Source: Membranipora membranacea (Eukaryota; Bryozoa; Gymnolaemata; Cheilostomatida; Membraniporidae). Taken from it: a stretch of 64,000 nt of DNA. Below are positions 1 through 12,890 of the stretch, one piece after another; position 1 is the stretch's first letter; each line of letters opens with the position of its first letter. The notes beneath the pieces are model-generated. The model had not been told where the DNA came from. It saw only the letters and a program-made list of their open reading frames with translations, and made no database searches. Made by a program: the position numbers and the translations under genes. The DNA lies in contig OU612070.1 of assembly GCA_914767715.1 (NCBI GenBank), forward strand, positions 27,578,025-27,642,024, read 5' to 3'.

Positions 1-266
1 TAAAATTATATAACCATGAGATGATGGCATCAGGGAGTTTGGGACAGCTTTCCCTAACTCCCTGGTGGTATGGCATCGTTACGATCTATGAGTTAAGAGG
101 CTTACACCAATAAAATTTGTAAAATTCAAATTAGATTGAAGAGAAACCTGATTCTGAGCGCACCAACATCAGGATTTTTCCTGATGCACTGTAATGCGTA
201 GGGGAAATCTGATCAGTCATAAATACGTATACCACTAGTCAATCTAACCCAGTAATCCCTGCCTAC

Positions 267-3200
267 CTGCAAACCTTTTTTGATGGCAACCCGAGTGCCA
301 TCTGATAAAATCAGATCTCCATAATCAGTTAGACATCTCACCTACAACAGAGAAATAGAGCATTATTATTACATGTTCAATAACATCAAGGAGAAACCAA
401 ATAGAGATCACGGAGGGTTGTTTGCCAAATTGTTTCAATTTTTTCGCACCTAATTCAAAAGTTTCTCTGAACATTCAAAGTGCCTTTTCGCTATTCAATT
501 CATATTGGCAACAACAGAACCTTCACACAATCATACAAGTAAAACAAGTCGCCAATTTCTAAATCAAGTTTGCTGTCCTCGATGTGAATGACATTGGCAA
601 CTGTCCTTGAAATCAAATATGGGCTGATGCGTTTAACACCCAATAAAGGTCCGGCCTGAGCGGTGCTTGGGCAGCAGACATGTGAATCTGAGAACGATTG
701 TATTTAGTTTACTTCCACAGCTGAGTAGTTTGTACTTGTTAATGACAAACAAAGTAATTTTGATATGTCAGCAGAAATCATATAGCTTGGGATCCTGTAA
801 ATTAGCTGAGAATTGATGTGTTTTGACATTGGAATCTCACCAACTAGCAACCAACACCTGGTAGATTATCGACTAACATAGACAGGATATAAGTATAAAA
901 AATATGGCCCCATTTCACAAGGTTGCATAATACTTACTATCGCTGTCAATAAGATGTCATTATTTTGACATCATTATGAAATTTTTCCATTAGCGATGCC
1001 AGCATATATCATCTTCATAATTTTTTGGTCTAGATGTAAAAATGTGAGGTTTGTGTGAAATTCATATCAGGCATGTTTGGGTTTCAGTACATCATTGTAT
1101 AAAAATTAATCTAAATATTGTACAAAAGAACCCATAAATGTCCCAGTGGCCTGTCTGCCACCTACTGCATGATAACACCCTCAGTGCAATATCAGTTTGT
1201 AAACAAAACCCATTTCGTCGAATCTATCCCAACTATTCCACTTTCCTTTTCAGTTCAAACAGTCAATTTTCCCATGAAAATTTTCTATCTGCAAAATATG
1301 TGGCAACATATTCTGGAATATTGGAAGCATTCATATGTTATAATAGGGCTTTTCAGCCTACTATCAGAGTTTTGTAATCAATGGCTGACGTACCTGTGCT
1401 ACCCAAACACAGGTAGATAAAGCTATCAAGTTTATATTCTGTTCAATAAAGAGGCAGTAGGTCAACTTTATATTGAACACCTTCATCAAAGATCAATTAG
1501 ATGGATCCTTGATATTTGAGAAAACAGCGGAATGTGTTAATATTAGAGCTGTTATGTAACTGTTGATATAAGGCAGCCTGCGCAGACTTGATGTTACACA
1601 ATCGTAGATAATTATCATGATTTGCTCATTTGACTTGGCAAATTGGCACAATGCGATTAGGTAAGATCAAAGTATGCTACGCCCAGGGACACATGAGTGC
1701 TGAGCGGGCACCGCAGGTCAGGGGTTGTAGATTATGGTACCAACACAACAACATTGACAAGAAAACATGAAGAGTACTAATGTTGGTAATGTGTAACATT
1801 ATTGCTACCTGAGAGGTCTGCCCATAGACTCATTATACAGAGTAAATTATAACGCTATGGGTCTTTCTTTGTAAAGGGCAGACTGTTGTACTTATGAGAA
1901 ATTAATGGCTCATCCTGACTTTTGCAGGGTAATGATTATACAGGCTTATCCTGCCCAGACAAAACACAACAGCCATGAATCATGTCGGGCAGCCAGTGAG
2001 TGAGAAAGTGTCAAAATCATATTTCAACCACCTCTCAGACAAATAAAAATCACATTTATGGCGCTAATGTTATTGTATAGCCCATCTTATGAGGCTCCAA
2101 TGTGGTTAAGAGCTTGCGGTAGTGCCAATTTATGGCCACCGTTGTAGTTTATTTTTCTCTGACTCATTAGAAGGTGATTAGCGGTCATACGATAGCTATG
2201 ATCAGCTATGATCGTGTAGTCAGGGGTCTACCACAGTCATGTTAATAAATTCGGAAGTTGTTTCTCTTCCATTGTCTCCTCATCAGTTGAATTTATGTTT
2301 TCATATTAAACATTGGGATAATTAAATCTTGTACACAAAAGAAAACAGTTTTATTTTTTTGGGTACAATATTTTTATCTTTAGTATAATTGTGATCGTAT
2401 CTGTCCGATGAGATAGGCAAATCCAACCTCAATCTCATTAGGAGATACCTCCAGCCTTGTTCACGCGGCCACAGTATGCAGAGATTTGGGCAAACTGAGC
2501 ACAATAACATGGTATATATGCACTGGTCAGCTTTTTTGTAGAACATTACTACTTTTTGTTAGCTTATATCTTGATTCAAGATCGGGGCACAGTTTTTATT
2601 TTAATCTCAACATCCTGGAGTTTTGAAAATTATTACCATATTTGTACAGGATAGTGGAGCCAGGAAGTGAATGTTGGATTGATCTTCCTTTCATTCAGAT
2701 ATACTCATTTCATTATTTTATAATGACTGGTGCTAGAGGGTGAAGAATTTCATTTTATGGACAATTGTTTGACATCAACATAAAATTGAATAATCAAATT
2801 ATTTTTATTGGTGGAACTGAACTTCAATAATTTGACAATTATCGAGGCATCTCTCTGTCAGCTGAGAAAAACATTACATCATATCGGTCAATCGATGATG
2901 AGATACTATTGAGAATCTTGTTATCAGAATCGTATATTACACCATCAACCATTATTCTCATTTCTATTTTTATATTATGTAGATAAGAATTACTATTTAA
3001 GTATTATGAAGGTCCGAAGGTGGGGAACCATATAGGCACCAACCATCCGAAATGTGGTCACTGCAACAAGTTTGGCAGTTTTGGTCAAGTATCAGCAGCA
3101 GAATAGTTTTGTGATGTTGTACAGTCTATTCCATTTTAGTGCAAAATGGTCTTTTATCAAATCACAGAGGATGTGATCCAATAAGAGCAATCTTTAGTGG

Positions 3201-6200
3201 TTTAGAACCTGGATTATTTTGACAACCCCACTGACAAAGTTATCATTTAGCTCACCGCTGCACAAACCTAGTGGTTTACTTATATACACAGAATGCGTAT
3301 ATAACACAGGATGGTAACTATTTAATAGCAGTTCTCTCTTACAGTACGTATGATGACCAAAGTAAACATAAATATCACTGCTTGTCCTTGGAGCGACCGA
3401 TATCTGCTTGCCAAAACGATTATGCAATGTCGTTTTGTTTCATTTAAATGAACGTCAACCCTGAATTCAAAGATGTGCAACATAAGTTTCTCAACTGTTC
3501 CAATGTACAAAGGTACATGCATCTTGGCAGCGGTCTTATTGTCGGAGCGAAAGGTGGTGACACCTCAATAATACTTCATGTGGAGTAAATAAATAAAACA
3601 AGAAAAATATTGATACCAAAGGTTGATGTTCTGAGTTTGTACATCTAAACTGACAGCTGATCAGCCGGTCAACGCTACACGGAACAGAGACATATCTGAA
3701 CAACCCAAGAACTTAACAAGCTGAACCCGGTCCAAGATATAAACATTTTCACATGTAAGATAGGGGATCGACTCCATTGTATTTATGTTTAAATTTTGAA
3801 AACATGTTTGTCATGTACCTTGTAAGGGCATTACTGGTAAACTTAAATAAATTCCGGTTTAAATTATCTCTTATTTTATCCTAACCTGGATGGCTTGATC
3901 CTAGTGGGGACGGATATTGAACTTCCTTCAAATTCCAAAAAAATGTTTAATAGGTCTGATGACAGGTTACACGGGCCGGTTACACCATTCTATATAACTA
4001 TAGATTTTTGTAAGCCATTCAAAGCTCACTTGTCAACCGCATGATCATGTACATGTCACAAAACAAGCGGATAATTTTTACACTTGTAAGGCTGAAAAAC
4101 ATTGCAAAAAACAAAATTGGCGCCATAATGGCAGCTCTGTGCTAGATAGATAATAATGGTTTCCTGTCGTCAAAACAGAACTTTTTAAGAGTAAGTAAGA
4201 TTACCGAGATATCTTATTTTGATATTCCTGTCAGGGTAGTCACTGCATCACCAAACAGGATGGTGGATACAGAGCAGCACATACCAAAGACACTAAGTCT
4301 ATGCAAAGAAGTAGTTAACCCTGAGGATAAAATCCATTATGGGTGCTACCCCAAGATGCCTCCCCCCTCAAGGGCCCAAAACTGATATACTCACATTCTA
4401 TGTCATTTGATAAATAAAGCACACAAAAATTTGAACCCCTGACATTTTATTGAGTCTTCAACCATCATCAGCATCAATGGTAGTACACCTTTACGGCCTG
4501 AGACTTACAGATACTTAGTCGAATATGATTTACTTTTGAATTGGCCGCAAATATGTAAAGCTATGACTTACTGTGATAAATCTGAACTTGGGAGGGTCTT
4601 GTTCCTGACACAGATCTATGCCATCTTCTGTAGCGTTTTTCATGTAGGTGAAGAGTAGCTTATTGTATGACTCAAACCACTTAGACTCATTCTCGCTCAT
4701 ATTACGCTGTATATCCTGAGGAATATTTGTACCGAATCCCCATCTTAGAGATTTGATGTATTTCAGTCTAGTCATTCTGGTAATGGAAGTTATGATAACA
4801 CTGATGAATGAAAATAGTCTACATTAAAAAATCCTGTGTTATGTATGACAATTTCCTCTCAAAGAGAGGGTGAAGGAAGAACGACAGAGGAAGGAGATAT
4901 TTACTATATATACTCATAAAAATTTGATTGAGTAATTACAATAGGGAGTTGTGTGCTCATGGTCTAATATATTTCTGTCAGGATTAAGGGTGCCTAGTCT
5001 GCATTATCAGAAGATGATGAGTTCTTAATTGAAACACAAATTTGTTGTCTATAACTTACAGGTACGCTGTAACACATCTGTGATTTCTAATCATACCAAA
5101 ATGTCTCGTCTTTACAGCCATAAATAATTCATCTCTCTCTTCCACACCTCTCAGACTAGATCTACAACAATAACATTGTTAGGAGTAAACTTAGCATGTA
5201 AAATTTGCCAGGAATATATTCTTAATTTTGGCTCTTTACCGGTAGAAGGGGACATATTATGATACTGGTAGCAAAGACAGCATCAAATTTGTAACATGCT
5301 GCCACCATGTCTTCAACAGAAGCATGACATTGTAGTGGTGGACAGCATTCCATAAGCTTCAATCACGATCATCACACGGCAAAGGTGTTTGAGTGAGTGA
5401 AGGAAGGCACATTCTCACATACTTACACGTCTTGTTTGTTTTGATCAAACAGATCCTGCATTTCTTCATAAACTTCCTGTAAGACTTTGTCCTGTAAAAC
5501 AGAAGAGGATATTGATGTTAGCGTATATCACTTGCTGACATTGTTATCTAACTTCAGAGATATTTAATACAATATTACTACCTGGCGCAAATAATAAATT
5601 CAGGTTTTCGCAATGTTTGAGCTCTTTCTTTAAAGCTGGTAGTTCCGGTTAAGTAAAACTGGAGGGGCTTCAAGCATTGCCAACAACAAAAGTCGAGCAT
5701 TACTGTATCAATCCACAACCTTTTTATCTACCTATAATAACCCACTACATTTGATGAACAAAAGATGAACCATCCAGCAAGTAGGCAACATACCACTTAC
5801 TAGGCCTACACTCTTGACTACCAACAGACAAATCTGGATCAAAAACAATCATATACCTACCTAGTACCAATAGCAATGCATCAGACTGATGAGCAGACTA
5901 CTTAACTCCCTCACTACAGCAGGGGGAATGACTACAGTTACTCAGTAAATTACTCACAGTCACTGCACTAACTAAGTTACTCAGCCCTTGTCCATATCCC
6001 ACAATGTAAGTAAGTAAATAATGAGCTTATCTAGCTATAGCACAAAAACAGTCACAATTTGAATTGAATATAAACATAGTTAGGAGATGCAGTAGTCCTA
6101 TCTAGAATCTATACAACAAACAAACAAAACAGCAGCAGACAAACCTTTACTACTACTCAATTACTAACACAATAATAATTGTCACATAGCAATAATCAAC

Positions 6201-6304
6201 AATTGGTGGCAGTAACTTACATTATAGGTTGATAGGAAGCCTTTCCCTCCTGTATCACATCTTTTCAGTTCCTTTATTAGTTCAGTACATCTGACACCGA
6301 ACAT
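267..6304 (-). CDS. GINS1: GINS complex subunit 1 (PSF1), partial at left edge
   Basis: GINS1/PSF1 is a subunit of the GINS tetramer, part of the CMG replicative helicase in the nucleus. Five minus-strand exons join in phase: 6221-6304, 5427-5491, 5060-5161, 4572-4776 and 267-341, giving 177 residues. The start MFGVRCTELIKELKR resembles the family N-terminus; RNHRCVTAYL followed across an intron by a run ending in SLRWGFGTN matches the conserved core, and WFESYNKLLFTYM and DGTRVAIKKG match the later part. The human protein has 196 residues, so about 20 C-terminal residues are missing; I found no matching exon in bases 1-240, so the last exon probably lies beyond the left edge. All junctions are GT-AG. 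The start codon is 388 bp from that of the divergent Rho GTPase, suggesting a shared promoter region. Family assignment is confident; the 4.2 kb last intron is the least certain part. Confidence 0.9.
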
Positions 6305-6691
6305 TATGTGCTTGTCTGAGACACTTTGATGTCGAAAATGTAAACAAATCAGAAGAAAAAATACCTAAGATGCTTTTGGATCCAAAATTACCCGCCATAC
6401 AGGTGAAGGTCATCTTAGCAGACACTGTCCTGCGAAGGTTCGGAAAATATCATCATAATTACGAACAGCCTTCTTAATTTTTACCTACCCGTTATTAGGC
6501 TCCGCCCAGACACCTTGTAAGCACTTGGCTTTATATAATGGTGTTGCTGTATCCCTATATCAATATAACCAGGCGTCTCATACAGTGCACACATTGTTTG
6601 TATTGAATGACATCCTCTGAAATTGACTAAATTGCAGCCAGTCTAGCTACTGACTAAAAGTCAGAAATATATTCTACAGACAGAAAAGGAC
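6305..6691. promoter_or_regulatory. Divergent intergenic region between GINS1 and the Rho GTPase
   Basis: The two start codons face away from each other across 387 bp, so both promoters and 5' leaders must lie here unless untranslated exons extend further. It contains a TATA-like tttatataatgg near 6531 on the plus strand and no long ORF. The bidirectional role is inferred from gene orientation only. Confidence 0.5.
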
Positions 6692-9600
6692 ATGCCTCCA
6701 TATCTGCATGATAACAGCATGATATTATCTGAGGAAGTTACCACAGCCTTACGGCAAACTGACATTGGCATGAAGAAAGTTAAGTGCGTGCTGATCGGAG
6801 ACGGTGCTATAGGTAAAACAAGTCTTGTCGTCAGTTACACAACAAACGGTTACCCGACGGAATATGTACCTACAGCCTTCGATAAATATACTGGTAAGAT
6901 TTCACATCTACTTCGCAATATATTTAATTGCGCAAAGGCAAATTTTGCTGCTATTAACACACACCTACATCTTAATATAATTGCATCTTTGCATAGCATC
7001 TTTAGTTGGAAAATTTGTGGGAATTTTTCTCCTTTAGCTTATATTATATATATTATGTTTGGCAGATATACTACTACTGTAGACTAAAGCTGCATATTAG
7101 TGGAAAAGCAAATAATCAATTTTGTAGACAAAATTTGACATTGCCTTCAATATAATTTAATTGACAGCATGTGTAAGCTGATATGAGTGGCATTAGGATG
7201 AAACGAGTGGGCATTATACGTTGGCTTAGGCTACTGCATACCTCAATTATTAAATTAAGACCATAAAGCCCTTGTTTGACATAGGACTAAAGCATATCTG
7301 AGATTGAGAAATTGAGGCCGCAAATGCTGCGGCGAGCCCTGGGAGACTATGTCTAATAAATTAAACAGCAGCGCTTTAAAATGCACCGAGACTTGATTAA
7401 TACCACAGGTTTATTCATGTGAGCAGGGTTAGTAAGTTGTCAGAGCAGATGTCAGGGTATTCTACTCAGACCCACACGCCTCATTACATCGCATTAGGGC
7501 ACAAACAAATAAAATTTTAATTCACTGAGCATAGACAGCCAACAAACCCATTTAAATTGTTCAACATGGAAGATCACAGTTTGGAAACATTGCAATCTTG
7601 CAATGGCCAGGCATTTCTCAAGGGCTTTTGTGCATGTTTAATCAAACGTCATAATGTTTGTTTGCAGTCTGACAGACGATATTACACTTGCGTTGGCTGT
7701 TGCCTCTAATATCATACAATTCACTCTAGCTAAAATAATAGTGTTTACAAGGTGGAGAAATTCTGAAATGCGCCTCCTAAGTGTAGGTTAACTTCACAAA
7801 ACAATGCCTTACAGCAGCTGCAGTTGGAAGCATGATCCGATATCAGAGTACTGTTACTCGGCCTTACAAACATAACCATTATAGCTACCATGATACCCCA
7901 TAATTGATATTGTCAGGGTATGAATCACTGTAAAATTAAATTTTGTCAACAGTTGCTTTGAAATAAACACCACCAACAATGTTTGTTATGTTGGCTAGCC
8001 CTCTGGCGGATACAACAGTTACCTGTGACACATGTAAGCGCCGATCGGAAATTGGAAATTCTTATGATTGTGATATCGATCAAATCTAATATTAGAAGAT
8101 GATAATGAATTTACTTGATATGATTTTGAATTCTTTCAAACGGTCAATCCCTGACTGGATACCTTTATCCAATGAACTCCCTTCATCGCTTTATCAGATC
8201 AGCTGATGTGATTAGGAATAAAAATGTCAGAAATGCGCAGATAAGGGTTCACTATCAGCCGATAATTATGACGCCATCATCACTGAGGTAAATTTGTGTC
8301 ACCCCAACTATCATACAGGAAAACAAATCATCACTTCTCAGTTACCCCCCCCCCCCCCCCCCTGCTCTGAACTGCACTAAACTACCGGCATATGTAACTT
8401 TGAGCTTACTCAGAATAGTGCTCTTAACAGACAATATATTATGGTTGGAAGTTACCTTGTAGGTTGCAAATTCGATTCTCATGTTTTGGCTACGAGCGCC
8501 ATGGCAATATGAGCTCATCAATTGTGGACATATGACTCTAAAATAAGATTGCTGAAAGGTTCAAACTGCTAGCTTGACCACCAAAGTGTCACTTGTCTTT
8601 ATCTTTGCTTTAGATTGGAGTAATATTTCCTGAAATGAATTCAATTATCCTTCTGTAGGCATGAGTTATATTACCCTGTTGTCAATAAGGTGCGATGATA
8701 GAAAACTCTATCTATTGTGCCTATTGTGTCAGTGATAACAAACATTTAAGTGTACTGCAAACTTGGCAAACTCAGCAGAAATCTGAGACACAGAATCACC
8801 AATGAATGTCATCACATCAGCTTATTATTAGGGAAAGTACAAAGCCACAACGCCCAGGACATAATCTGCGCCATGTGCATGAGTATCTGGGGCTCGGAAT
8901 TGATAAGGAGCAGTTGCTGCCCACTAAACAGGGCATTGAGGTTTACAGAAACAGGTGTGCTTTGAAAACGAGAGCTACTTGATTCATTCGATCATTGACT
9001 GTTACATAACCATCTCTAGATAGACTTGTATATACTAGCGAATAACATTATATAAGAGGAGTAGTCAGCCGTAAGAATCATCTGATTCAATCACTGAACA
9101 TTTTTAAACCCAGCTATTGAAAACATTGGTCAACTACTGTCTAATCATACAATCGTGCTTTCAAACACGTACATGAGAAAAGTCTTTTTCTCAACTCATG
9201 ATAAGACTGGCCCACCCTACAGTAATTGGTGTTGCGTAGAGAGAGAGTGTAGCAGTATTAATAATTTTTCAATAATGTCAGATTAATTTCTCCACCTCCC
9301 CCAGAGTGCACGAACAAGTGCAAGAAATCTCCAAATCCTCTTTGCCCACATTGTTTATGAGATATTTACAGTGCTTAACCTTTAAATAAGTCTACAATGG
9401 CTTTATTAGCCAGTCGATTAGCTTAACTATAACTCCATGTGTGTACTTGTGGGGTTTTGCTACCTACTAAAAAATTATGCAGGTATTGAAACCATAGTGC
9501 TTCGGGCATACGGATTAGAAATTTCAGGATTAGAAATTTCAGCGTGGTGGTGAATACGCTTTGATGATCTTTTGATCATTCTTAAAATTGTGATTATGGT

Positions 9601-12600
9601 AATTATGCATCATGCTGCTGAGGTATTGTATTGTATCCACTTTACAGCCTCAGTCTGCAACAGTCTGTAGTGATGGTGGTTTAATACATAGTTGCAGAAA
9701 CTGAGCTGAGAATATCAAACATATCTCCCACTGGGGAAGTGGGCTCAAGTCCCATTGCTCATTGCTGGGGGGCAAATAGATATGTCATTGTGTTTTCTTT
9801 CTTTTGTTCTTTTAGCCTGTTGAGTAAAATAGTTAAAAGATCCCTAGGTGTCACATGGCTCATTGTCTGCCCATTGAAAATCACTTAACCCGGGCTCAAT
9901 GTTTGTTTACTTGCTTTTCCTGTGTGAGCAGAGCAAACCAAAGGCAATTCTAACTGTGAAAAAGACCCAATATGTATGCTGTCAATATTATGCTTACATA
10001 TGTCAACATACAAGTTTAAAATCTCTTAAACTTTTTCTGTGAATGGCCGTTGTCAAACATTGTCGAGCCCTAGTGAATGAACAATCTACGCACGGGTTAG
10101 GAGACGCATGGATAAAAATAGCTCAATAACGCTGGTACAAGCAAAGTCAGCCGTCTGAAATATGACTTGAGAATGTTGTCGCTTTCCTCAAAAACACCCA
10201 ATAATATAAATAAAGACATATATAATGATTTTAAACTTTGATTGTGACTAGTTGACATCAGCTGCATCCTATCGATGCCGATAGCCAGGGGCTATTATTG
10301 CTATAGATGTTTGTGACAAGTAGGCCTAAAGAAAGATAATACTCAATACGCTCAGTATAGGGTGGGGATGCTCAGCAGACAAATGACTAAAAGGACAATG
10401 CTATCGAAAACCAATAATTATCTAAATTTTGTTCAATAGGCTATTACATCATTTTGATCGATCTGTGAAAGACGCAGAGATATAAAGCTCCAAATCAAAT
10501 CTATTTTTAGAACCCATTATTATCGGCGATACTCCCTCTCCCAATACCCATTGAGTCTATCACTTGACTTTTATTGAGGAGAGATTTTTCACAGCTCTTA
10601 GCTGTGTGGGGGAGCCGATCACTGATTTGTGCTTACTGTACTCGAGGAATGCCAATAATTCTCGGTTACCATAAATAATGAATGTTGAGTTTTATTTCCT
10701 ATTCTCTCTTATTTTTGTAGCTGTTGTGTCTATAGATGATCAGCCGACCCATCTACAGCTCTGTGATACAGCGGGCCAGGTAATTATCTATACTCATTAT
10801 TCGTCTTAGTGTAGGTACATACAGCCAGCAGATATTGACTGTTGGGTGTATGTATGCGTTCGTCGTCGCAAAGAATTCAAAATTTAAAGTGACCATTGAC
10901 GCCCACAAAATGTTGCACCGAATTTGTATGGCTTCATTTAATCGCAAAATGTAAGGTCCACATTTTTTATGTTTGTGGTTTTAGTATTTTATTCAAAACA
11001 ATCATTTGAACACAGCTGGCCAGCCGATTAGATTTTGCTTCATTTTTTAAAAGGAAATACATGCACTTAGCGAGTGTGTGATTTTGTTGATATGGCTTTC
11101 ATAGAACACGATTGAATGGCCAACTACATTTCACACAACTTTGAAAGGATATTCATTTATTTACACGAACTTTCTCTCAAAACACAAGATAGCTTTTTAC
11201 ATCAGCAGATCAATTTGAGCACAATCACTCTCGGATTCAGCCACAGATGTCTTTATTGATGAAAATCTTATAGTTTTTTGGTCACTTTTCATCGGAGTTG
11301 ACTAAGCGGTAAAGTTGAAAGCGTGACGGACAGAAGAATTAGTTGTTATACAATGGTGCTAAAAGCCTCAAATAAATAAACATATCAGAAATCGACAGCT
11401 GGATTCCTGGCTGTTAACAGTTGTCTAAAAGCTTCTTTTTATGTTTGTTCATCCAATTGGGATGATGAAATTGGGCCCTGCAAGCTTTTTTCTGTATTCA
11501 AAGTATCACAAAGCATCCTTGTTCATTTAAGTGGAGACCGAAATTCAGTTCATTGGCATTGCAAAGAAAAGACTAAAGCTGCTTTTCATATTTTTGAGGA
11601 GATAAGTACCAAAGAAATTCTTTCTAAGTTTACATAACAAGCTGCATTTTAGGCATTAGAAGATAAGTCAGGATTATATTTGAATCCACTAGATAAACTG
11701 AAATCAAACATTCATACAATACTTCATAAGATCAAAAGCATTTAGGGCATTTATATTTTCTTCTAAAATTCTGATGGACAAAGAGTGATTCAACAAATGA
11801 ATTTCCAGACAGTCATTATCAATTAGCCGATGGTCAAAATATTTATTCCCACAGCCAGATAAAATCATGTCTAGGCCTTAAATTATGGTGCTCATAGATG
11901 TCAACAATCCCTTGTTATGGAACAGACAATGATTTTCAATCGTAATTATTGTCACCATCTTAGGAAAATGAGGCATAATCTCTCTTGGAAATGTTTCCTA
12001 TCTGCCCAATCTTCACACAATAAAGAAATTACCCCTAATATATAATGTCTTGATGTGTTATCAGATGATGAATTAGTGATGACAATTGTTAGTTCGATCA
12101 GACCTGTGAGCCAACTCTCTGGTTAATGGTCAGGTATTAAACTACATCCATGAGTTGTCATTTTGATCTATCTAGAGGTTAGAGATGAGTATCGTAGCCA
12201 AAGTTACCAAAGGTTTCAGGTCAATGTGCCACATCTGATAGTTTATCTCCTGTAGAGGCGACAGTTAGGGTCATTATTTCTTCACAGTAACTATCATGTT
12301 GGCATGCACTGATAATGTGGCAGGTCAAAGCAGGTGTGCTCATTCCATGTAAGACTTGGGATTTTCCAGTTTGCTGATTAATTGAAACACAATTGATGAC
12401 CATGACTCGTTCTATTTTACAGGACGGTTTCGATACGATAAGACCGCTGTGCTACCCAAATACAGATGTCTTCCTACTCTGCTACAGTGTCGTGTCACCA
12501 ACATCATATCATAACATTACAGAAAAATGGCTCCCAGAGCTAAAAGAATACGCACCACAAGTCCCAGTTATTCTGGTCGGTACTCAAACAGATCTACGCA

Positions 12601-12890
12601 ATGATGTACGCGTGTTAGTAGAACTACACAGATATAACGCATCACCCATAACCCCAGCTATGGGAAAACAACTAGCTAACACTATCGGTGCTGTCTCATA
12701 TATTGAGTGCAGCTCATTGACTCAAACTAAGCTCAAAGAAGTATTTGACCAGGCCATATTAACTGGAATGGAGCGAAAGCAGCTCAATAACAATCGACTA
12801 CCCATCGTTAACCGAAAGCCTAAGAAGCATCGTGGACTCAAAAGCCTATTATCCTGTTTTGGTGGCCGTTCCACAGCTGCATATGAATAG
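6692..12890 (+). CDS. Rho family GTPase, RhoU/RhoV (Wrch/Chp)-like
   Basis: A small GTPase expected to switch actin and adhesion signalling at membranes. Three exons (6692-6893, 10721-10779, 12423-12890) join in phase with GT-AG introns and give 242 residues. Visible motifs are the P-loop GDGAIGKTS (about residues 36-44), the effector loop YVPTAFDKY (58-66), the switch II motif DTAGQDGFD across the second intron, [10 protein letters not shown] for guanine specificity, and [10 protein letters not shown] near the end. The text [13 protein letters not shown] and KLKEVFD are typical of the RhoU/RhoV branch rather than Rac or Cdc42. There is an N-terminal extension of about 30 residues before the G domain. 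The C-terminus has a basic stretch (KPKKHRG) and one cysteine in LLSCFGG but no CAAX box, fitting a branch known to use palmitoylation rather than prenylation; here the cysteine is 11 residues from the end. I cannot separate RhoU from RhoV. Confidence 0.92.
6894..10720 (+). other. Long first intron of the Rho GTPase
   Basis: This 3.8 kb intron holds no gene that I can support. It includes an 18-base poly(C) run at 8345-8362 and a direct duplication of a 15-base unit (GGATTAGAAATTTCA) around 9512-9541. The ORFs present are short and lack recognisable motifs. Confidence 0.7.

Noticed and set aside
1118-1420. 100-codon plus-strand frame as a gene
   Set aside because: It lies in the last intron of GINS1, has no motif, and its composition looks like random AT-rich sequence.
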